Source: Variimorphobacter saccharofermentans
GTDB lineage: Bacteria; Bacillota; Clostridia; Lachnospirales; Lachnospiraceae
DNA: 64,000 bases
NCBI RefSeq assembly: GCF_014174405.1
Contig: NZ_JACEGA010000001.1
Span: 2,757,001-2,821,000 of the forward strand
Direction: 5' to 3'
The notes under the pieces were generated by a model. That model did not search any database, had not been told where the DNA came from, and worked only from the letters and a program-made list of their open reading frames with translations. Below, piece by piece: positions 34,080 to 42,078 of this stretch. Each line of letters begins with the position of its first letter. Within the stretch, counting starts at the first letter, position 1. The position numbers and the translations under genes are program-made.

Positions 34080-35141
34080 TTAGAGACACAGCTTTCTCTC
34101 CATGCTAAGAATATCCTGTGCAAATGCCAATGCCTGCTCTCTGTGAATAATCCCCTTTCGATACAATTCGCAAATTGCATCATCCATCGTCTGCATTCCC
34201 TGCTTCCGATTTGTCTGAATAAAGGAGGTGATCTGGTGATTCTTATTCTCCCTGATAAGACTCCTGATGGCCGGGTTTGACAGCATTACCTCAAATGCAG
34301 CAACCCTGCCTTGTCCATCTGCCGTAGGTAGTAATTGCTGTGATACCACTCCTTCCAAAACAGTGGAAAGCTGTATTCGGATCTGTTGCTGCTGGTGTGG
34401 TGGAAATACATCTATAATTCTGTCAATCGTATTCACTGCTCCAATGGTATGCAGAGTTGAGAAAACCAGATGTCCAGTTTCTGCTGCTGTAATTGCCACT
34501 TCAATCGTTTCATAATCTCTCATTTCACCCACGAGAATAACGTCCGGATCTTCGCGAAGAACCACTCTCAGAGCATTCGCAAAGGATAAGGAATCTGTTC
34601 CGATTTCTCTTTGGTTGACCAAAGACTTTTTATGTCTGTGTAGATACTCAATTGGGTCCTCCAGAGTAATAATATGACAGTTTTGATACGTATTAATAAT
34701 ATCTATTAAAGTCGCCAGGGTAGTTGACTTGCCACTTCCGGTTGGTCCCGTTACTAATACCAGACCTCTCTTCATTTTGGTCAACTCAACAACCGAATAT
34801 GGTAAACCAAGCTCTTCTGCCCGTGGTACTATTGTATTAATAATTCGAACAACCGTTGCATAAGAGCCCCGCTGTTTAAACACATTCACACGAAATCTTC
34901 CTATATTAGGAATAGAATAGGAAAAATCTATTTCTCCATAGGTATTTAGCTTTTCTGATAAACGTTCCGGTACTATTGGCATAATAATTGCTTCTGTATC
35001 CGTAGGTGACAATGGTTCATACCCCATATCGACTAAAACTCCGTTAATTCGACATTTGGGGGATACTCCGACGGTAAGATGTAGATCAGATGCTTTTCGG
35101 CTCTGTGCATCCTTTAGTAACTCATCCATCGAAAGCTTCAT
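34080..35141 (-). CDS. pilT: Type IV pilus retraction ATPase PilT
   Basis: PilT is a hexameric ATPase that drives pilus retraction and twitching. The start MKLSMDELLKDA follows AAGGGGGC. The N-terminal domain has KASDLHLTVGVSP. Walker A GPTGSGKSTTLATLIDII, the Asp box (HIITLEDPIEYLHRHKKSL), Walker B VILVGEMRDYETIEVAITAAE and the His box TGHLVFSTLHTIGAVNT are all present. The length of 353 residues is normal. No pilins, PilB or PilC are in this window, so the rest of the machine lies elsewhere. Confidence 0.94.
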   Translation of the reverse strand: MKLSMDELLKDAQSRKASDLHLTVGVSPKCRINGVLVDMGYEPLSPTDTEAIIMPIVPERLSEKLNTYGEIDFSYSIPNIGRFRVNVFKQRGSYATVVRIINTIVPRAEELGLPYSVVELTKMKRGLVLVTGPTGSGKSTTLATLIDIINTYQNCHIITLEDPIEYLHRHKKSLVNQREIGTDSLSFANALRVVLREDPDVILVGEMRDYETIEVAITAAETGHLVFSTLHTIGAVNTIDRIIDVFPPHQQQQIRIQLSTVLEGVVSQQLLPTADGQGRVAAFEVMLSNPAIRSLIRENKNHQITSFIQTNRKQGMQTMDDAICELYRKGIIHREQALAFAQDILSMERKLCL

Positions 35142-35260
35142 ACGTTATATGCCCCCTTAGTATCCATATTCAATAAATTGAATCCGTTTATCCTAATCAA
35201 ATGAAATCCTAGTATCGTTTACTTTTATCCATTATAAATCAAATTACTTTAATATACAAA

Positions 35261-35289
35261 TTGAAATTTACCAGGTTATCATGTAAAAT
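35261..35289 (+). promoter_or_regulatory. Promoter of the ABC-F gene
   Basis: TTGAAA, 17 bp and TAAAAT lie about 50 bp before the start codon at 35338. Confidence 0.5.
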
Positions 35290-35337
35290 AGTATCTCGTA
35301 TATTACCTTCCACATAAATTAAGGAGTATTTTCATCT

Positions 35338-36891
35338 ATGAGTATATTGAATGTAACCAACCTAAGTCATGGTTTTGGCGATCGTGCCATCTTTCATGAC
35401 GTATCATTCCGTTTATTAAAGGGTGAGCACATCGGCTTGATTGGTGCCAATGGTGAAGGAAAATCCACCTTTATGAACATAATAACCAATAAGCTAATGC
35501 CCGACGAAGGTAAGATTGAATGGGCTAAGAATGTTCATGTCGGATACCTTGACCAGCATGCTGTATTGGAAAAAGGTATGACTATTCGTGATGTTCTGCG
35601 ATCTGCCTTTTCCTATTTATTTGAATTGGAAGAAAAAATGAATCAAATCTGTGATTCCATGGGAGAAGCACAAGAGGATGAGCTTCAGGAAATGATTGAG
35701 GAGCTCGGGACAATCCAGGAATTATTGCAAATGCACGACTTTTATATTATCGACAGTAAGGTGGAAGAAATCGGTCATGCCTTAGGTCTTGATGAAATCG
35801 GCCTGGATATGGATGTAACGGACTTAAGCGGTGGGCAAAGAACAAAGCTTCTACTCGGTAAGCTTTTATTAGAAAAGCCTGATATCCTGCTTCTGGACGA
35901 ACCTACTAACTATCTGGATGTACAACATATTGAATGGCTGAAGCGATATTTAAATGAGTATGAGAATGCATTTATACTAATCTCACACGATATTCCCTTT
36001 CTCAACAGCGTTGTTAATATAATTTATCATATGGAAAATCAGGAGCTGAACCGATATGTAGGTAACTATGACAAGTTCCTGGAGATTTACGAAATGAAGA
36101 AAACTCAGCTGGAGGCAGCCTATAAGCGACAGCAGAAGGAAATCGAAGAGCTGGAGGATTTTGTTGCTCGTAACAAAGCCAGAGTATCCACCAGAAATAT
36201 GGCAATGTCGCGTCAAAAGAAGTTGGACAAAATGGAGATTATTGAGTTAGCTAAGGAAAAGCCAAAGCCTGAGTTCAATTTCAAGGAAGCCAGAGCTGCT
36301 GGAAGATATATATTCCAGACAGAGGATCTGGTAATTGGATATGAGGATCCCCTCTCCTCACCTTTGACATTATCTATGGAGCGGGGGGAGAAGATAGCGC
36401 TGATTGGTGCCAATGGTATCGGTAAGACCACCTTATTGAAAAGTATTCTTGGGCTAATTAAACCCCTAAGCGGGAAGGTAACCCTGGGTGATTATTTGAG
36501 TATCGGTTATTTTGAACAGGAGATTTCTCCCGGTAATACCTCTACCTGTCTGGAGGAAATCTGGAATGAGTTTCCCGGTTACACTCAATATGAGGTACGT
36601 TCTGCGCTGGCTAAATGTGGTCTGACAACGAAACATATTGAAAGCCAGATTCGGGTACTAAGCGGTGGTGAACAAGCAAAGGTTCGTCTTTGCAAGCTGA
36701 TTAATCGGGAAACCAATATTCTTCTGTTGGATGAGCCCACTAATCACCTTGATATAGACGCTAAGGAGGAGCTAAAACGAGCACTGACCGCTTACAAAGG
36801 AAGTATTTTATTAATCTGTCATGAGCCGGAGTTCTATGATGGACTAGTGACGAAGGTCTGGGATTGCTCCAGGTGGTCCACCAAGCTTTAA
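35338..36891 (+). CDS. ABC-F family ribosome-associated ATPase
   Basis: The 517-residue protein has two ATP-binding cassettes and no membrane domain. The first has Walker A GANGEGKST, signature LSGGQRTKLLLG and Walker B LLLDEPTN. The second has GANGIGKTT, LSGGEQAKVRLC and LLLDEPTNHLD. The linker (about 235-310) is a long charged helix, KKTQLEAAYKRQQKEIEEL, that in ABC-F proteins enters the ribosomal exit site. They act on stalled or antibiotic-bound ribosomes. The exact subtype (housekeeping or resistance) cannot be told. The ribosome binding site AAGGAG lies 13 bases upstream. The stop codon is just before palindromic element B. Confidence 0.92.
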   Translation: MSILNVTNLSHGFGDRAIFHDVSFRLLKGEHIGLIGANGEGKSTFMNIITNKLMPDEGKIEWAKNVHVGYLDQHAVLEKGMTIRDVLRSAFSYLFELEEKMNQICDSMGEAQEDELQEMIEELGTIQELLQMHDFYIIDSKVEEIGHALGLDEIGLDMDVTDLSGGQRTKLLLGKLLLEKPDILLLDEPTNYLDVQHIEWLKRYLNEYENAFILISHDIPFLNSVVNIIYHMENQELNRYVGNYDKFLEIYEMKKTQLEAAYKRQQKEIEELEDFVARNKARVSTRNMAMSRQKKLDKMEIIELAKEKPKPEFNFKEARAAGRYIFQTEDLVIGYEDPLSSPLTLSMERGEKIALIGANGIGKTTLLKSILGLIKPLSGKVTLGDYLSIGYFEQEISPGNTSTCLEEIWNEFPGYTQYEVRSALAKCGLTTKHIESQIRVLSGGEQAKVRLCKLINRETNILLLDEPTNHLDIDAKEELKRALTAYKGSILLICHEPEFYDGLVTKVWDCSRWSTKL

Positions 36892-36900
36892 GCTTAGTGG

Positions 36901-37092
36901 GGGGCTTGTGCATATTATATTTGCAGGGATTGTGGCTTACCTCACACACAGACAGAAGTACAGATTGCAAAATTTGTATGTATCAGTCGAACTTAAAAGT
37001 TCGCCTTATCCATACAAATTTTACAATAAGTTCTTCTGACAGTGTATTATGGTAAGCCACAATCCCTGCTTTTATAATATGCTACAAGCCCC
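36901..37092. repeat. Palindromic element B, 192 bp (MITE-like)
   Basis: GGGGCTTGT at the left and ACAAGCCCC at the right bound two arms of about 95 bp that are imperfect inverted copies. Shared blocks include GCAGGGATTGTGGCTTACC and AAAATTTGTATG. The centre is CGAACTT-AA-AAGTTCG at 36988-37003. It lies between the stops of the convergent ABC-F and mltG genes, so it may also act as a terminator. It encodes no protein. Confidence 0.8.
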
Positions 37093-37114
37093 TGAACTAG
37101 CGTCGTTGTTAAGC

Positions 37115-38458
37115 CTATTCTTCTTTAGAAGAGTCATTACCTGCGACAACATTATGATATTCTTTGGAGAAATGATATTCTCCCTTCTCATCACTGTAAA
37201 AGTATAGATAGTCTGTTACAGAAGGGCTAAATGCTGCTTCAATCGCTTTCCTTCCAGGGTTGCATATCGGTCCCGAAGGTAATGCCTTACATTTATACAT
37301 GTTATAGTATTCGTTATATCGATTTACATCACCGGTTATATATGGCTTAATGTAGCGTTCAACATAATATGTTCCGCAATCCATCTGCAACTTCATATTA
37401 ATGTTCAGACGATTATAGATTACTGATGATACCTGTTTCATAACTGCCGGATCAGAGGTTTCCTTCTCAATGATTGACGCAATCGTCAGAATCTCATTCA
37501 CACTATAGCCCATTGCTTCTGCCTTCTTTCGGTCATTCTCTGTGATCCTGCTCTCAGCATTGCGAAGGAACTTACCTATTACGTCCTGTGCTTTGCTCAA
37601 GCGATAAAACTCATAGGTATCCGGATATAAATATCCCTCCAGCTTATAACAACGATGCTCATTTTCTTCTATGGCCGCTACAAGCGGATAGTAAGAAAAA
37701 TCATAGTTTTCCATAGCATCATATAATTGCTTCGTAGAAGAGCAAACACCCTTTTTCACCAATAGGTTAAATACCTGTGGTACGCTATAGCCTTCTGGAA
37801 TGGTTACCTTAACCGTATTCGATATTCCGTTTACAGAGGTGGCTTTGGGAAGCTCTGTTACAGCTTGATATGGATTATATAGAAGAACTCCGCTGTAAGT
37901 CAATGTATCATAACCCATCTTCTGCATATCTGCAGTTTTATAATATCCAAAGCCCTTCGTGCTGTTGAACAACCACTTAAGAGAATTCATATGTACCATG
38001 ACTGCTGAGCTGGAGGGTGAGATATACGTTGGATATACCAGCTTTTTCTTTGAAGCTTTCGCATTTGCATAATAAGTAGCATATTGATTATCAGTTTTAT
38101 AAATCAGCTTCTTACCATTCTGATTATTAATAATGGTTGCTGTCTCTTTCTTTTTATCATAACGATAGGTGAGTCCCGGTATCAGGTTAACCAGTCTTTC
38201 CAACGGAACCATAACATTTCCCTCATCGGTAAGTTCAATCGTGTTATCATTCTCCGATATATTATAAAAATCATAAAAGGTATATTTCCCTTTATTGTCT
38301 GCTATCATGATTCCATACTTTTTCTCCGCTGCTTCCACCTTAACGGATGAATAGCATATTGTTATTAAGACGAATAGTAAACTAAGTAGAATTAGTTTCA
38401 TATAAGAGAAGGTTTTCTTTCCTGTCTTTGTATGATTGATTCGAAGATTATTGCACAT
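37115..38458 (-). CDS. mltG: Endolytic transglycosylase MltG with extra N-terminal domain
   Basis: MltG cuts nascent glycan strands at the membrane. The 447-residue protein has a signal anchor near residues 18-40 (LILLSLLFVLITICYS). Residues 40-160 resemble a copper amine oxidase-like N-terminal domain (VPLERLVNLIPGLTYRYDKKK). The YceG-like catalytic part follows, with LEGYLYPDTYEF, the catalytic Glu in ASIIEKET near residue 330, LQMDCGTYY and ALPSGPICNPG. The family is usually 330-380 residues, so the extra domain is notable. The start was set at ATG 38458, though a GTG precedes it; AAAGGAG lies upstream. Confidence 0.88.
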   Translation of the reverse strand: MCNNLRINHTKTGKKTFSYMKLILLSLLFVLITICYSSVKVEAAEKKYGIMIADNKGKYTFYDFYNISENDNTIELTDEGNVMVPLERLVNLIPGLTYRYDKKKETATIINNQNGKKLIYKTDNQYATYYANAKASKKKLVYPTYISPSSSAVMVHMNSLKWLFNSTKGFGYYKTADMQKMGYDTLTYSGVLLYNPYQAVTELPKATSVNGISNTVKVTIPEGYSVPQVFNLLVKKGVCSSTKQLYDAMENYDFSYYPLVAAIEENEHRCYKLEGYLYPDTYEFYRLSKAQDVIGKFLRNAESRITENDRKKAEAMGYSVNEILTIASIIEKETSDPAVMKQVSSVIYNRLNINMKLQMDCGTYYVERYIKPYITGDVNRYNEYYNMYKCKALPSGPICNPGRKAIEAAFSPSVTDYLYFYSDEKGEYHFSKEYHNVVAGNDSSKEE

Positions 38459-38611
38459 CACGTCGTTGATACTCCTTTTCTCATAATAAATGCTTTTTAT
38501 ATAACCTGATAAGGCAATGTTTCAACACTTTTTATATTTTGTAATACTATATTTTATTTAACAAGTCTTACCATCTTACAATTTTCTTAAGAATGCGCTT
38601 TATAACAAAAA

Positions 38612-38669
38612 ATTAAGCTTGGAGGTCACTTGCATAAGAAAATGTATGCGTGTAACATCCAAACTTAAT
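38612..38669 (-). terminator. Terminator of the Nudix gene
   Basis: On the minus strand ATTAAGTTTGGATGTTAC pairs with the complementary right arm around a short loop and is followed by TTTTTTG. It lies right after the stop of the Nudix gene at 38673. Confidence 0.75.
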
Positions 38670-38672
38670 CTG

Positions 38673-39125
38673 TTAAAAATATTTCTTATTCCCCCACAGG
38701 TTACTTTTCTTCAAATCCACATATTCATTATACGCACGCTCCAAAATTTGTTTTTCATTGGCAAATTTGAGCATGTGATAAGCTTCATGGAACTTATAAT
38801 AACCGGAGTCCATAAAAAATTCTTCCCGTTGTGGTTTACTGTAATAGCTATCAGACATCATTAAATACCAATGAACATCCTTTAATACTGTATTTTGTGG
38901 TGTGCTGAAAGAATACTGACTCTTTCCGATATACTTTATGATAGAAGCATTGGTTCCTGCTTCCTCCAATACTTCGCGTATCGCTGTTTCTTTATATTCT
39001 TCGCCTTCTTCTACGGTCCCTTTCGGTAGCACCCACCCTTCATATTTATTCTTATAATTCTTATACAGTAATAAAATCTTTCCTCTGAATATCACTACAC
39101 CGCCACAGCTCGTTGCTTCTACCAT
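38673..39125 (-). CDS. Nudix hydrolase
   Basis: The 150-residue enzyme starts at MVEATSCGGV after GGAGGAATT. The Nudix box GTVEEGEEYKETAIREVLEEA with GT after it matches GX5EX7REUXEEXGU, so it should hydrolyse a nucleoside diphosphate linked to another group with Mg2+. WVLPKGTVEEGE is the standard lead-in. The C-terminal helices (YHMLKFANEKQILERAYNEY) are extra. The substrate cannot be told. It is transcribed alone with a clear terminator. Confidence 0.88.
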   Translation of the reverse strand: MVEATSCGGVVIFRGKILLLYKNYKNKYEGWVLPKGTVEEGEEYKETAIREVLEEAGTNASIIKYIGKSQYSFSTPQNTVLKDVHWYLMMSDSYYSKPQREEFFMDSGYYKFHEAYHMLKFANEKQILERAYNEYVDLKKSNLWGNKKYF

Positions 39126-39307
39126 CGCAATTCCTCCTGCTCTTTGGTGTACCCTCTAATTCTAACTAGAAGTATACATCAATATGCATAAGTTTTCAAC
39201 CCATTATTATTGAAAGTTAACAAAGGGCTAAGAGCTGGTACGAAATTTGTCGTGCAAATAAATGAAATTATAATGGTATACACTGGCAATTAAAGCAGTT
39301 TTTATGG

Positions 39308-40738
39308 TTAGTTCATTTTATCATATGCCTGAAATATTTTCTTTGCAATCGGTACAGCATAATCACTACCGGTACCAACACTTTCTACAATAATACTAAC
39401 TGCTATCTCCGGATCATCATAGGGTGCAAATCCGATAAACCATGCGTGAGCCGCTTTTCCTTCTGCATGATCGGCTGAACCTGTCTTACCCGCAGCTTTA
39501 ATATCCAGCCCCTTCAGCTTTGATCCGGTTCCATCCGTAACGACCTTTCGCATCATCTCAGCAATATACTTAGCTTCTCCCGGAGTGATGGGCTTTGTAT
39601 GAATTCGTGGTGTGTATTTCTTAACAACTCCACCATCAGCATTCTCAATATGATCAATGATATAGGGCTTCATCATAACACCACCATTGGCAATCGTAGA
39701 AGCAATCATCGCATTATGAAGAGGGGTTATCAGGGTGTTTCCCTGTCCGATGGCTGTCTGCATCGCTTCCTTTACACTGGATTGGCCCTGACGCAGTGTA
39801 AAGCTACTGGGATTACTCGCCATGGTAATGGGAAGATTTTTATTAAATAAGAAATCCTCACACAAAGAAAAGAATTTATCCTTATCTAAATCCTTTCCCA
39901 TAGAAGCATAGGAGGTATTGCAGGATTTCGCAAAGGAAAGAGGTAAATCCAATTTCCCATGGGATTTATTATTATAACAGTGGATCGCCATTCCCTCATA
40001 TTCAATTCTTCCGTTACAATCATACTTATATTTTAGGTATAAGGGATTTTCTCGAATGTATTCCAGTGATGTCAGCACCTTAAATGTAGAGCCGGGTGGA
40101 TATAACCCCTGTGTTGCTCTGTTCATTAATGGTGATTCTGAATTCTTATCCTCTACAAGCTTATCCCAGTTGTCCTTAACCTTATTGGGATTATAGGAAG
40201 GCTTGGATACCATTGCAAGAATTTTACCAGTGGATGGCTCCATAATTACAACTGCTCCCCTGTTATTACCAAGTGCATCGTATGCAACCTGCTGAAGCTT
40301 TGTATTTAACGTAGTGATTACATTATCTCCCGGGCTTTTTTCACCAATCAAATCCGAATACATGACGTCAAGTGAATTCACATTTGAAGTTAACAAACGA
40401 ATATTTTCCGATTCTTCTATGCCTGTTTTTCCTTTGTCATATCGACCAACCACATGAGCAAATATATCATCAAATGGATATTCTCTGGTTTCATTTCCAT
40501 CTTTGTCTAATACGGTTTTTGCCAGAATTTCACCATCCGCCGACAGTATACTTCCACGAAGAATACGTTTTGACAGAACCTCCTGTCGTTTGTTATACGT
40601 ACTGTTGATTACTTCATTGCTTCTGACGATTAGAAAATAAGCAAAATATCCCATCACCAGTACAAACAAACCCATAAAAATATAGATTATATTAAAAATT
40701 GATTGCTTCGGATCTGATTCCTTTTTCACTATTTTCAT
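39308..40738 (-). CDS. Penicillin-binding transpeptidase (PbpA-like)
   Basis: The 476-residue protein has one N-terminal membrane anchor (about 15-35), then the transpeptidase domain: the active serine in GSTFKVLTSLEYI at about residue 214, an SxN motif in KSCNTSYASMG, and the KTG in AAGKTGSADHAEGKAA near residue 418. It lacks the usual PASTA repeats and has a short dimerisation part, as in PbpA paired with RodA. The start overlaps the stop of the FtsW/RodA gene by four bases, so the two are translationally coupled. It cross-links peptidoglycan in the periplasmic space. Confidence 0.92.
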   Translation of the reverse strand: MKIVKKESDPKQSIFNIIYIFMGLFVLVMGYFAYFLIVRSNEVINSTYNKRQEVLSKRILRGSILSADGEILAKTVLDKDGNETREYPFDDIFAHVVGRYDKGKTGIEESENIRLLTSNVNSLDVMYSDLIGEKSPGDNVITTLNTKLQQVAYDALGNNRGAVVIMEPSTGKILAMVSKPSYNPNKVKDNWDKLVEDKNSESPLMNRATQGLYPPGSTFKVLTSLEYIRENPLYLKYKYDCNGRIEYEGMAIHCYNNKSHGKLDLPLSFAKSCNTSYASMGKDLDKDKFFSLCEDFLFNKNLPITMASNPSSFTLRQGQSSVKEAMQTAIGQGNTLITPLHNAMIASTIANGGVMMKPYIIDHIENADGGVVKKYTPRIHTKPITPGEAKYIAEMMRKVVTDGTGSKLKGLDIKAAGKTGSADHAEGKAAHAWFIGFAPYDDPEIAVSIIVESVGTGSDYAVPIAKKIFQAYDKMN

Positions 40739-42069
40739 ACAATCTCTCCATTAACCTGATTCGTTTCTCTCTTTACTGTTTTCTCTTTCAAATAGACTCC
40801 CTGCATAATCATAAACATGATAATCGTCGATAATACAGAACTACCGCCGGAGCTGATAAGTGGTAATGTCACACCGGTTGATGGAATGAACTTAATAACT
40901 CCACCAATGGATAAGATCACCTGAAATCCGAACATTACTGAGAAGCCCAGTGCTATCTGCCGATAGAACATTTCCTCTTGGTGAAGGGCTATATTGATAA
41001 ACATAACAAAACAGCTTGTAAAGAGTAATATCAAACAGATTGCAAACAAGCCTCCAAGTTCTTCGGATATGGCCGAGAAAATAAAATCGCTATCCACAAC
41101 CGGAATGTCCGTCGGCAAGCCTCGATTGAGTCCCATTCCAAACCATCCTCCTGTACCAATGGCAAATAAGGATTGTGTAATCTGGTATCCCTCTTTATCA
41201 ATATATCCAAAGGGATTCTGCCATGCAATAACGCGTACTCTGACATGGTAGAACAAACGATAAGCGATTATCGCTGCTACACTGCCCGCTGCCAGCCCTG
41301 AGAACAGATAGATAGGCTTAGAGGTTGCTACATATAACATAAATATATAAGTGATAAAGAAAATCAATGCTCCGCCAAGATCTCTGTGAAGTACCAAAAT
41401 CAATACATTAGCTGCTGCCATGACAGTAATTACACAGATTCGTTTGAAATCCGTGCCTTCCTGGAACAAAGCAGCGATACTTATCACAAATAAAAGCTTG
41501 ACAAACTCAGAGGGCTGAAAACTGAAGCCAGCAATATTAAGCCAGTTCGTTGCACCATAACTGGTTCGTCCCATCACTAACACAATTAATAACAGGATAA
41601 TTCCTACTACCCCGTAAACCCATCCAAATCGCTTAATCCACTGCAGAGATTTTATAGCCTGTGGGACAATTAAGCAGAGTAAAAAGGATATCGCTACAAT
41701 AATAACCTGTCTTATCGCTTTGTTGATAGACAGACGGGTAAGTACAATAAAGCTGATCGTTAGGAGCATTAGCATATTTCTCAATAATAGCCTTGATATT
41801 CTTGGATAAAAGGTCTGGTATAATATAAGGACCATAGCAAACAATAGTAACTCACCACCATATAAAAGAAGCAGTTTGATACTCCACGTTTGCAAAAATA
41901 AAGCCATGTACCCAATAAAGTGAAGGAAAAATATGATGGTAGTCATAATATGATAGGCTCTTGTCTGCTTCCTTTTACTCTTATACCGGATTACATTAAA
42001 ACTAAAAAAGGTGTAAATTCCGATTAATAAGATCATCATATATTTAATTAGTTCCATAATCAAATTCAT
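40735..42069 (-). CDS. FtsW/RodA/SpoVE family glycosyltransferase
   Basis: SEDS proteins polymerise lipid II into glycan strands. The 444-residue protein has about ten to twelve membrane helices. Signatures include GRTSYGATNWLNIAGFSFQP with PSEFVKLLFVI, the GMGLNRGLPTDIPVVDSDFI segment, and IPSTGVTLPLISSGGSS near the C-terminus. The immediately following PBP completes a SEDS-PBP pair; with PbpA type this suggests elongation or spore-wall synthesis rather than division. Its start lies ten bases after the U32 gene stop in the same operon. Confidence 0.93.
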   Translation of the reverse strand: MNLIMELIKYMMILLIGIYTFFSFNVIRYKSKRKQTRAYHIMTTIIFFLHFIGYMALFLQTWSIKLLLLYGGELLLFAMVLILYQTFYPRISRLLLRNMLMLLTISFIVLTRLSINKAIRQVIIVAISFLLCLIVPQAIKSLQWIKRFGWVYGVVGIILLLIVLVMGRTSYGATNWLNIAGFSFQPSEFVKLLFVISIAALFQEGTDFKRICVITVMAAANVLILVLHRDLGGALIFFITYIFMLYVATSKPIYLFSGLAAGSVAAIIAYRLFYHVRVRVIAWQNPFGYIDKEGYQITQSLFAIGTGGWFGMGLNRGLPTDIPVVDSDFIFSAISEELGGLFAICLILLFTSCFVMFINIALHQEEMFYRQIALGFSVMFGFQVILSIGGVIKFIPSTGVTLPLISSGGSSVLSTIIMFMIMQGVYLKEKTVKRETNQVNGEIV

Positions 42070-42078
42070 AGCTATCTC

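Noticed and set aside
36864..37055. Open frame running through element B
   Set aside because: It is a by-product of the palindrome, with no start signal and no coherent protein pattern.
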